A stretch of 43,318 bases of DNA from CAZAKO01 sp964546145 (GTDB taxonomy: Bacteria; Fidelibacterota; UBA2242): assembly GCA_964546145.1 (NCBI GenBank), contig CAZJIU010000011.1:1-43318 (forward strand), written 5' to 3'. The position numbers were made by a program, and so were the translations under genes. Below the pieces are notes generated by a model. The model had not been told where the DNA came from, ran no database searches, and saw only the letters and a program-made list of their open reading frames with translations. Positions 25,516 through 32,818 of this stretch are shown here, in pieces; position 1 is the stretch's first letter; every line of letters starts with the position of its first letter.

Positions 25516-26241
25516 GTGTACCGATTGTTAGTAATGGTAATTTTACCCTTAGCAATAATGTCCCAGGAAATTGATAGTACCTCAACCAGAGGAACTAAAT
25601 CCAAGAGTTTTCTTTACGATTTAGGCATAACAATTGAGCCAGCGAGGGAGTCTGCCCCCCTTCACGGTATTGGCGTTGCTAACCCGAGTTTGGTTCCAAT
25701 CGTGAACCAGCTGGACTCCCTCTCTTCGGCTTTTTTGCAATATAAAAAAATGACGGATAACCAGTTAGATTCACTATGGCAGGAAAATCAGCGGCTCCAA
25801 AATCTGATATTTTTATCACCTCATGCAGCTCTCAGTCAACCCATCCGAATCTATTCCAAGAAGGAAGGTGAACGCTTCTTTCAGAAAGGCAACGATGCTT
25901 ATTTAGCTCGAAATTACGCTGTTGCCATTGATTATTTTTCCAAGACTATCGCCAGCGAAGCTGCCAGTAGTATGGTCGGAGATGCCTATTACCGGATCGG
26001 CAACAGCTATATTCAGTTGCATGATGAATATCTGGCGCTGGAATATCTTAAAAAGGTTGTTGAGTATCCCCTGAGTGAAAATGTGGATGATGCCCTGTTT
26101 CTAACTGCTATCACTTACCGCAAGCTTGGCAATAAAGAATTGGCGACGATTTTTTTCAAGCGTTTATTGCGACGTTTTCCCGATGGGCAGCTGGCTAAAT
26201 TAGCCGACCTTGAGTTGAAACGGCTGGAGACAATAGAGTAA
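25516..26241 (+). CDS. second periplasmic CpoB/YbgF-like TPR protein, motor operon gene 3
   Basis: 241 residues from a GTG start. A signal peptide (YRLLVMVILPLAIMSQ) leads to a linker, a short coiled coil (about 58-92, LDSLSSAFLQYKKMTDNQLD) and TPR units (about 115-235: FFQKGNDAYLARNYAVAIDY, GDAYYRIGNSYIQLHDEYLA, DALFLTAITYRKLGNKELAT). It is similar in plan to the gene before it, possibly an old duplication. The nine-base gap supports co-transcription. It is likely a periplasmic scaffold; the partner is unknown. Confidence 0.75.
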   Translation: MYRLLVMVILPLAIMSQEIDSTSTRGTKSKSFLYDLGITIEPARESAPLHGIGVANPSLVPIVNQLDSLSSAFLQYKKMTDNQLDSLWQENQRLQNLIFLSPHAALSQPIRIYSKKEGERFFQKGNDAYLARNYAVAIDYFSKTIASEAASSMVGDAYYRIGNSYIQLHDEYLALEYLKKVVEYPLSENVDDALFLTAITYRKLGNKELATIFFKRLLRRFPDGQLAKLADLELKRLETIE

Positions 26242-26263
26242 GACAAAAACGGAGTTGAATTCG

Positions 26264-27604
26264 ATGATCAAACGCGGTTTTACTATAAGTACTCTGATTT
26301 TTCTGCTGACAGCTTCCGTTACGGGAGAGGTAACAAGAGTAGCTTTTACCAAGCCCGGCTATATGATGAAAATCCCAACCAGTAGTATCTATCGGACTCC
26401 GTACATTTTCAGAACTGGAATCGGTACCGAAATTTATGGTACTTTTGATACCCTGATTGCCCGTGGGGTCTTTTTTGAAAGTGACCTGTCAAATACTTTT
26501 AAATTGGGTATTACCTGCAACCAGGGATTGGGCTCAGATGCGCCGGTAGAATTCGGATTCCATTTCCAAAAACGATTATTTGTTTATGGTGATATCGGCT
26601 TTGCGGCGGGAATTCATGATTTGGTCTTGAAGCAGGGTTCGAAAGAGCTCAATATTGATACCAAAACCCTCTCGCTGTTTGGTGTTATCAGCAATGAAAA
26701 ACAGTTTACCAACAGTAGTCTTTTTACCTATATGGGGTTTGGAACTGGCGGTTTGGCAAGTGGATTTGGGAGTGATTCAACTACCCGAGCGGGAGTTTTT
26801 GCGGGAGTTCTGTTGCATACTACTATTATGGAGGAGAAGGGCGGAGTTGACTTTATTGCCGAGTTTGATGGTGGTGGAGTTAATGCGGGTGTAAAACTAC
26901 CGATAACTAAAGATTATAACCTCAACTTGGGAGTCAGTAATCTAGTCAAATTGTACAACTGGGGTGCAGAAGATTTTAACACCGCAAGTTTGAGGGACTA
27001 TCCTGGTTTCAATATCGGACTGGATTTTCGGATTCCCAGAATAAAACCGGAAACTGCCCGGAAGCGTAAATTGGAGGGGATGGTAGACGAGGAAACGCAA
27101 ATGATTCTCGATATGGAGGAGCAATTTGCGACAAAACTGGATTCAACCCTGAAGGCTGCCGATTATGAGATTGCGCTATTAAAGGACTCCTTGAAAATTT
27201 ATGAGTCCGAAATCAAATATCTGACCAGTCAAATTGCCCAACTGCGCCAGAAGACTGCGGTTTTGGAGGATTCCGTGCGTTCTGCCAAATTAGCCAAGCA
27301 TGCGATGGAGGAGAATATCAACCTGGCGCTGAAGCATCTTTCGCGTTCTTTGCGCTTTTTCTATCAGAATGATTATCGTGAAGCCCTCCAGGAAGTCGAT
27401 GCAGCGATTGAATTAAATTCCAATCTGGCACTTGCCTATGCCAGGCGCGGTTCGATATATTACAAGCTAGGCGATATTGACCGGGCGACTATTAATTGGA
27501 ATCTGGCCCTTCGAATTGATCCGGAGTATGATGATGTACGAAATATTCTCAGAGCACTTAGTGAGAATCGCCTGCGCAGTGCCGGCTCATCGCAAAAGGA
27601 GTAG
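26264..27604 (+). CDS. outer-membrane-barrel-like/coiled-coil/TPR protein, motor operon gene 4
   Basis: About 446 residues from ATG at 26264, nine bases after GGAG. After a signal peptide (FTISTLIFLLTASVTG) comes a beta-rich region (about residues 25-265) with alternating Gly/aromatic strands such as FGFHFQKRLFVYGDIGFAAG and FTYMGFGTGGLASGFG, which looks like a small outer-membrane barrel. A coiled coil (about 285-345, YEIALLKDSLKIYESEIKYL) and two TPR units at the C-terminus follow (ALAYARRGSIYYKLGDIDRA). The design suggests a protein anchored in the outer membrane that reaches into the periplasm. The family is not recognised. It ends 11 bases before motA. Confidence 0.7.
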   Translation: MIKRGFTISTLIFLLTASVTGEVTRVAFTKPGYMMKIPTSSIYRTPYIFRTGIGTEIYGTFDTLIARGVFFESDLSNTFKLGITCNQGLGSDAPVEFGFHFQKRLFVYGDIGFAAGIHDLVLKQGSKELNIDTKTLSLFGVISNEKQFTNSSLFTYMGFGTGGLASGFGSDSTTRAGVFAGVLLHTTIMEEKGGVDFIAEFDGGGVNAGVKLPITKDYNLNLGVSNLVKLYNWGAEDFNTASLRDYPGFNIGLDFRIPRIKPETARKRKLEGMVDEETQMILDMEEQFATKLDSTLKAADYEIALLKDSLKIYESEIKYLTSQIAQLRQKTAVLEDSVRSAKLAKHAMEENINLALKHLSRSLRFFYQNDYREALQEVDAAIELNSNLALAYARRGSIYYKLGDIDRATINWNLALRIDPEYDDVRNILRALSENRLRSAGSSQKE

Positions 27605-27615
27605 AGGAATAAGCT

Positions 27616-28407
27616 ATGGATATTGCTAGTTTATTAGGAATTATTGCAGGAACCGGACTAATCATCCTGGGAATTTATCAGTTAACGCCAAATTTTATCG
27701 TTTTTGTGAGTCTTCCCAGTCTCCTGATCGTTGTCGGAGGTTCCTTCGCTTCGACCCTATTAAGCTTCTCAATGAAGGATGTCTTTGGATTGTTACGCTC
27801 GATAATTGTGGTTTTTAAAAAACAGAAAATCAGGATGCCGGAAGAAGTTGATACAATTGTTGATCTGGCGCCCATCGCCCGCAAAAGTATGCAGGAACTA
27901 GAAAAGGCGCTCCCAAATATCAAGAATCCGTTTTTACGCGATGGTTTGCAAATGGTAATTGACGGCTATAATCCTGAAGAAATTCGCGATATATTGGAAA
28001 CTCGCATTGAGAACCGGGTTACGCGTGAGAAAGGTGAAGCCAACGTGTTGAAAACGATGGGCAAATATTCACCAGCTTTTGGAATGATTGGTACTCTAAT
28101 TGGTTTGGTGGTGATGTTGTATGGCATGGCTGCTATCGCCGGTGGTGGTGCGGATCCAATGACGGTTCTCGGTGCCGGTATGGGAGCAGCCCTGATTACG
28201 ACCTTTTATGGTTCGATTCTGGCCAATTTAATTTTTAATCCCATGGCGGTAAAGTTTGAGACTCGGATTGAAAGACAAAATACGATGCAGATGATGTTAA
28301 TCGAGGGGGCGTTATTAATTCATGCTCGCAAGCACCCCTTGATTGTCCGTGAGAAACTGAACGCATTTCTACGGCCTAGCGAGTGGAAAAAGCCTGAGGA
28401 AAAATAA
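27616..28407 (+). CDS. motA: MotA-like stator subunit, motor operon gene 5
   Basis: 263 residues with four transmembrane helices (about 5-23, 30-50, 152-176, 186-207) and a cytoplasmic loop (51-150) of MotA type. NPFLRDGLQMVIDGYNPEEI (residues 104-123) matches the MotA loop that contacts FliG. The conserved prolines of helices 3 and 4 are present: Pro153 in KYSPAFGMIGTLIGLV and Pro209 in LIFNPM. Length and loop are MotA-like, not the shorter-looped ExbB/TolQ or the long-tailed ZorA. Gln112 stands where E. coli MotA has Arg90, by eye. It overlaps motB by one base (TAATG). It should form an ion channel with MotB that pushes on the FliG-like protein. Confidence 0.92.
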   Translation: MDIASLLGIIAGTGLIILGIYQLTPNFIVFVSLPSLLIVVGGSFASTLLSFSMKDVFGLLRSIIVVFKKQKIRMPEEVDTIVDLAPIARKSMQELEKALPNIKNPFLRDGLQMVIDGYNPEEIRDILETRIENRVTREKGEANVLKTMGKYSPAFGMIGTLIGLVVMLYGMAAIAGGGADPMTVLGAGMGAALITTFYGSILANLIFNPMAVKFETRIERQNTMQMMLIEGALLIHARKHPLIVREKLNAFLRPSEWKKPEEK

Positions 28408-29093
28408 TGGCTGAAGAGACTACTCGAAGGCGTAAAAGCTTTGATAATCAAAATGCCGAAGGCGACGAAGAGCCCTGGCTAATCACCTATGGCGACATGA
28501 TGACCCTGCTAATGACCTTTTTTGTCCTGCTGTTTTCCATGTCAACGATTGATCCGGTAAAGCTGGAGCAATTTAGCGATTCGGTAGGTGATGCCTTAGG
28601 CGGTAAGCAGAAAACCGAACAATTTTCTTTAGCCGAAATCTTCAAAGAGGTCGCGGATGTGATCGAGGAAGAAAATCTCAAAGGAGTGGTCGAGGTGGAA
28701 ACCAGTCCGCGGGGGGTCTCGATTGTTCTCCCGAGCAATATCTCCTTTGCTTCAGGTAGTGCGGAACTGGATCCCAATATTTTTCCTTTACTAAATAAAT
28801 TTGAATCTATGATGTTGCAATCAATCTTTCCAATTGGTATCGAGGGGCACACCGATAATGCACCGATCTCTTCTCCGATTTATCCCTCTAACTGGGAACT
28901 ATCGTCTGCTCGGGCATCTCAAGTAGTGCGTTACTATATCGCCCGCGGTGTACCAGGGGATCGCTTCCAGGCGATCGGATTAGCAGATACAAAGCCCAGA
29001 GCTGAAGGAAAAACGGTGACTGAAGCCAATTCCACCCCGCAAAAACGGGCCATGAATCGGCGAGTTGAAATCTTTTTTCTGACAATGAGATAA
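28407..29093 (+). CDS. motB: MotB-like stator subunit with OmpA peptidoglycan-binding domain, motor operon gene 6
   Basis: 228 residues. One transmembrane helix in WLITYGDMMTLLMTFFVLLF holds Asp30, the expected ion-carrying residue of MotB. A short plug/linker region (about 50-100) follows. An OmpA/MotB domain (about 106-226) has FASGSAEL, IEGHTDNAPI, NWELSSARA and NRRVEIFF, the peptidoglycan-binding signature. It is shorter than enterobacterial MotB (about 308 residues), close to compact MotB forms. Translational coupling to motA and the fliF/fliG-like genes behind it show it belongs to the same machine. Confidence 0.93.
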   Translation: MAEETTRRRKSFDNQNAEGDEEPWLITYGDMMTLLMTFFVLLFSMSTIDPVKLEQFSDSVGDALGGKQKTEQFSLAEIFKEVADVIEEENLKGVVEVETSPRGVSIVLPSNISFASGSAELDPNIFPLLNKFESMMLQSIFPIGIEGHTDNAPISSPIYPSNWELSSARASQVVRYYIARGVPGDRFQAIGLADTKPRAEGKTVTEANSTPQKRAMNRRVEIFFLTMR

Positions 29094-29109
29094 TTAAGGA
29101 GTATAGCGA

Positions 29110-30588
29110 ATGTTTAAGAGTAACAGCAAGATATTCAGAGGATTTTTTATTTTTATTTTAGTCGTGGGGGTGTGGTATTATCCGCTCTTGTCTCAGGAAA
29201 ATCAGGTCTCTTATTTATCCCAAAAATTACTCTTAGAGGACAATCTCCGGGAACGCATAACCGAAGCACTGGACAAGTTATTAGAAGATATAAAGTTTGT
29301 TGTGGATGTAGCTATTGATCTCGAGTTCACTCCACTTCCCCAAGCTGCTGCTCCCTCACCAGCTGAAGCCGAGACACAAGTTACCCGACCTAAAGCCGAA
29401 GCCGAGCAGCCCCAGCCAAGGAAGGAAAAGGGTAAAGCCGATCTTTCTTTGCCGCTGCCTGGTTTCGAGGCTCCAGCAGATTTGGTAACTGAAGGAGAAA
29501 AGCCCGCAACGTCGTTGCCGGAAGGTCCACCCAGGGTGGTGACCGAAACTGCACCCCAGGTAGCCGCCAAGGTTGTTACCCCACCGCCTCAAGCGACTGT
29601 TTCGATACCGGTAGTTAAACGGCAGCGGATTAACATCATTCTCGAAGATGGAATAACCCCGGAAATTATTGAAAATGTACGCCAGGTGGTCACTATTGCT
29701 TCCCATTATGATCGTGCGAGGGGTGATGTAATCAGTATCATGACTGCCTCATTTAAAAAGCGCCAGGATCAGGATGCGGCGGAAGCAATTATCTTAAAGA
29801 ACATTGCAGAGAAGATTGATGACCTCGAACAACGCCAGCGAGATGCCGAGCATACGGCTAAAATCGAACAACAGAAGCAGCTGGAGCGTCAGGCGGTAGT
29901 TCGGGATTCTTTACGGATTCAAGAGTTGCGGAATCAGATTGCCGATTTAAAAGATCAGATGAGTTCATCCCAGCTTTCAGAGGATCAGCGCGCTGAAACC
30001 AAATTAATAACCAGTCAGCGGGAAACGGAACTGACTAATTTGAAAGACCAGCTGCGCGAGAGTAACCGACGCTTACAGGAGCTGGAAATGAGCGGTTTAG
30101 AGACCACCCCTCCCGGAATTCGCAATATTCGTGAGTTGGGATTATATATTGTTATCGGTTTACTCGGGCTGGCGGTACTCGTTGTACTGATTCTGTTATT
30201 AATTAATCGCCGTACTGCCCAGAAGCGCCAGGAAATGGAATGGGGCTATGGAACAAAAGTTCCGATGGGACCCAGACCGCAACCTCAAGTTCCTCAGCAA
30301 CCAGCTGCACCAGCAGCTACACCCCCTCCTCAGCCACCAGTTGAGAAGGTTGCGACGCCCCAGGTAGCCGCTCCCGCACCACCTGCGCCAGCAGCACCAA
30401 CGCCGCCAAAACCAGAACAACTAGCTATTGACGAAGAGGCCTTAAGGGAAGAGATGAGAGGCATCAAACAATCGGTGATTTCGATGAGTGTCGGTCAGCC
30501 GGATACAGCCTCACGGATCATTAATGATTGGCTGGGTCAGGAACGTAGTGCCCAGGAGACTGAGTCAGAGGCTGAAGGAGGATTATAG
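29110..30588 (+). CDS. reduced FliF-like ring protein with coiled coil, motor operon gene 7
   Basis: 492 residues. An N-terminal hydrophobic segment (10-27) may be a signal peptide or anchor. Residues 33-73 (SYLSQKLLLEDNLRERITEA onward) and 167-216 (RINIILEDGITPEIIENVRQ, then ASHYDRARGDVISI) match the two halves of the FliF RBM3 domain, which in FliF is split by the beta-collar. Here the insert (74-166) is Pro/Ala/Glu-rich. A coiled coil follows (about 222-328), then a transmembrane helix (343-366) and a Pro/Ala-rich cytoplasmic tail. The tail ends in a helix with GQPDTASRIINDWLGQE (462-478), like the FliG-binding end of FliF. RBM1 and RBM2 are missing. The fliG-like gene is next. The homology is by eye, not by search. 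Confidence 0.72.
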   Translation: MFKSNSKIFRGFFIFILVVGVWYYPLLSQENQVSYLSQKLLLEDNLRERITEALDKLLEDIKFVVDVAIDLEFTPLPQAAAPSPAEAETQVTRPKAEAEQPQPRKEKGKADLSLPLPGFEAPADLVTEGEKPATSLPEGPPRVVTETAPQVAAKVVTPPPQATVSIPVVKRQRINIILEDGITPEIIENVRQVVTIASHYDRARGDVISIMTASFKKRQDQDAAEAIILKNIAEKIDDLEQRQRDAEHTAKIEQQKQLERQAVVRDSLRIQELRNQIADLKDQMSSSQLSEDQRAETKLITSQRETELTNLKDQLRESNRRLQELEMSGLETTPPGIRNIRELGLYIVIGLLGLAVLVVLILLLINRRTAQKRQEMEWGYGTKVPMGPRPQPQVPQQPAAPAATPPPQPPVEKVATPQVAAPAPPAPAAPTPPKPEQLAIDEEALREEMRGIKQSVISMSVGQPDTASRIINDWLGQERSAQETESEAEGGL

Positions 30589-30590
30589 GC

Positions 30591-31523
30591 ATGATAGATT
30601 TTAAGAATCTTGATGGTTTAGATAAAGTCGCAATATTATTTAAAACACTGGGGAATAATCTGGCACTTCAGCTATTTAAGGGAATGACTAAACCGCAAAT
30701 CCAGAAAGTCCGGCAGCGGATGAGCGCCATCAATAATGTACCCTTTGAGGTGAAAAAGGCTATTCTGGAAGAGTTCTATTTTAGTTTCGTTACTGAAAAA
30801 TTTACCCCGGCAGCTCCGGAGACGAAGAAGCCTTTTGAGTTTCTTAATAATCTCAGTGATGAACAGGTAGTCTACCTGATTGCGACTGAAACGCCCCGGG
30901 TAATGGCTCTTACTGTGGCGCAGTTGGATGTTCAGCGTCAGGTCAATGTTCTGCAAGCTCTCGATCCCACAATCCAACCGCGGGTTGTAACCGAAATCGG
31001 GCATCTGCAAGACATCCCGCTGGAAGGGGTAGTCAGTATTGCGAATGAGTTGAAAGAAAAATCGGCGTTCATTCCGCGGGCTTCGGAATTCAAGCGCGGC
31101 GGAGGTGAAAACTTAGCCGGGATTTTAAGTCAGATGCGACCCAAAGACGAGAAGCGTTTCCTCGAGCATCTCCAGAAAGAGGCGCCCGATATTGTTCAGG
31201 AGGTCAAGCGGCACTACTTCAGCTTTGAAGATTTACCCAAATTACCGCATGATGTTTTAGCAGATGTGTTAAAATCGGTTGAAGCTTCGGAAGTTGCTTA
31301 TGCTTTAAAAGGTCAATCTGAGGAAATTAAAGAGCTCTTTATTAATAGCCTGCCGCAGCGGACCCAGATCATTCTCGAAGACGAAATGGAATTATTGGAA
31401 GGGCCGCAGCCGCGGCGCAAAGTCGAAGCAGCCCAGAAACTGATTGTAGATAAGGTCCGCGAACTGGAAAAAGAGGGACGTTTCAAAATGGAAGATTTTA
31501 TGGAAGCTGATTTTATTGAATAG
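30591..31523 (+). CDS. fliG: FliG-like rotor/torque protein, motor operon gene 8
   Basis: 310 residues. An N-terminal domain starts GLDKVAILFKTLGNNLALQL (residues 9-28), equal to the FliF-binding domain of FliG. The middle armadillo part has ATETPRVMALTVAQLD (98-113), a degenerate form of the EHPQ FliM-contact motif, and the GGG hinge (170-172). The C-terminal torque domain has FSFEDLPKLPHDVLADVL (210-227) and YALKGQSEEIKELFINSL (237-254). Residues equivalent to the E. coli torque charges appear retained: Lys240, Arg257, Asp264, Glu265 and about Arg275. It ends the operon 28 bases before an intrinsic terminator. No fliM or fliN is adjacent. Confidence 0.88.
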   Translation: MIDFKNLDGLDKVAILFKTLGNNLALQLFKGMTKPQIQKVRQRMSAINNVPFEVKKAILEEFYFSFVTEKFTPAAPETKKPFEFLNNLSDEQVVYLIATETPRVMALTVAQLDVQRQVNVLQALDPTIQPRVVTEIGHLQDIPLEGVVSIANELKEKSAFIPRASEFKRGGGENLAGILSQMRPKDEKRFLEHLQKEAPDIVQEVKRHYFSFEDLPKLPHDVLADVLKSVEASEVAYALKGQSEEIKELFINSLPQRTQIILEDEMELLEGPQPRRKVEAAQKLIVDKVRELEKEGRFKMEDFMEADFIE

Positions 31524-31550
31524 TGATTGATAATTATCAGGATTTTTGTT

Positions 31551-31576
31551 AAAAAGCCCCAACTCTGGGGCTTTTT
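31551..31576 (+). terminator. Rho-independent terminator of the motor operon
   Basis: An 11-bp perfect stem, AAAAAGCCCCA and TGGGGCTTTTT, surrounds a 4-base loop (ACTC) and ends in T's, 28 bases after the fliG-like stop. It is nearly symmetrical, so it could work on both strands. It separates the operon from the TPR gene downstream. Confidence 0.9.
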
Positions 31577-31643
31577 CCTATCCGTTATAACGCTATAGTA
31601 CATTGGATTTTTGCTACAACACTGCTAATTTAAAAAGGTGATG

Positions 31644-32771
31644 ATGAAAATTGTTCGATTGTGGTTGATCGTTTCCTGTTGGATTTTTTATCTACCTGCC
31701 CAAACCATGGAGGAGCAGGAAGCTAAAGTTCAGTTGGCATTAAAAGCTATGGGGCGCGCTGAGCTAAAGGAGGCGCTACGCCTTTTTGAGGAGGTCCGGG
31801 ATACTGAACCTTATCACCCTTTGGCTCCTCTGGGGGCGCTGGCAAATGAATGGATGGTTAATCAGGGAGAGTTTGGTTATAATGTCGGGAATCGCCAGGT
31901 ATTAAAAGATATTGATGCAGTTATTCTTGATTATCGTCGGCGGATGATTATCGAGCCGGATAATTACTATTTGAAATATTTTTTAGGTTTGAGTAACGGA
32001 CTGCGTGCCCGGATTCAATTAGCCCAAAAAAATTATTTAGGAGTGCTTGTTAGTGGGTATAATATCATTCGCTATTTCAAATCTGCTTTAGCCGAAAATC
32101 CCGATGACCCGGATATCATCATTGCCTTTGGTGTGTTCAATTACTACGTCGGATTGTCTTCTGGATTTATGAAGATTGCTTCCTATATTCTCCAAATCTC
32201 AGGTTCGAAAGAGGAGGGATTAGCCCAAATTCAAGAAGCGGCTTTGCATGGTAATTTTTCCCACTACGAAGCCCGTGCCCTGTTAGCCTACATTTATTTG
32301 AATTATGAAGGAGACTATGATACCGCACGCTACTGGCTGGATATGCTTCTCGACGAATTCCCTGATAATTACTATTATAACTATATGAGTGCCGGTGTAG
32401 AATTACAGACCCAAAATCCCCGGATAGAATTGCAGCTGGAACGAATTAGACGACGATTACCCAATATGAGTCCTTATACCCGATTAGACTATGAACAGCG
32501 CTTGCAACTTTTAAGCGGCATTCAAGCACTTCTGGAAAATAATCTGGTTTCAGCCGAACGTGAATTGAAACAATTCATTGATAAGTACTATTCCGAAATG
32601 GATATTGACCTGGGGAATGCTTGCTTACAACTTGGTAAAGTGTATGATTTAATGGGTCAGCGCCAGAATGCAATTAAATGTTATCAAAGGACTGTTGATC
32701 TCAACAATCGGACAATTATGATTAGCGAAGCTAAAAAATATTTAATCCAACCTTATACCAGGATCCAATAA
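31644..32771 (+). CDS. secreted TPR protein of unknown function
   Basis: About 375 residues, read from ATG at 31644 with AAAAGG five bases before it; the frame opens at a GTG at 31638. A signal peptide (VRLWLIVSCWIFYLPAQ) precedes a helical repeat protein. TPR-like units include ALKAMGRAELKEALRLFEEV, ALLAYIYLNYEGDYDTARYW and NACLQLGKVYDLMGQRQNAI. It contains many Tyr/Asn residues between repeats. It follows the motor-operon terminator, so it is probably a separate unit, yet its type resembles the operon's TPR proteins. No family name can be given. Confidence 0.7.
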   Translation: MKIVRLWLIVSCWIFYLPAQTMEEQEAKVQLALKAMGRAELKEALRLFEEVRDTEPYHPLAPLGALANEWMVNQGEFGYNVGNRQVLKDIDAVILDYRRRMIIEPDNYYLKYFLGLSNGLRARIQLAQKNYLGVLVSGYNIIRYFKSALAENPDDPDIIIAFGVFNYYVGLSSGFMKIASYILQISGSKEEGLAQIQEAALHGNFSHYEARALLAYIYLNYEGDYDTARYWLDMLLDEFPDNYYYNYMSAGVELQTQNPRIELQLERIRRRLPNMSPYTRLDYEQRLQLLSGIQALLENNLVSAERELKQFIDKYYSEMDIDLGNACLQLGKVYDLMGQRQNAIKCYQRTVDLNNRTIMISEAKKYLIQPYTRIQ

Positions 32772-32818
32772 TTGGTTTTTTTATTGTGTTGTGTGATGCA
32801 GAATTGTAATTTGCGACC

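Noticed and set aside
28487..28852. Antisense open frames over core genes
   Set aside because: Many long antisense frames overlap well-identified genes in compatible phase; none has a ribosome-binding site plus recognisable protein features.
27616..29093. Zorya-type anti-phage system (ZorA/ZorB are MotA/MotB relatives)
   Set aside because: MotA here is 263 residues without the long ZorA tail, the MotB partner has a standard OmpA domain, and the neighbours are FliF- and FliG-like rather than ZorC/ZorD or ZorE.
29330..30420. Tandem repeat or mobile element in the FliF-like gene
   Set aside because: The Pro/Ala-rich stretches are low-complexity linkers in frame, without direct repeats, flanking duplications or transposase.
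27616..31523. Ordinary flagellar operon
   Set aside because: Only MotA, MotB, FliF-like and FliG-like genes are present; the terminator follows fliG and no export, rod, hook, filament, FliM or FliN gene is adjacent. A flagellar locus elsewhere cannot be excluded from this window.
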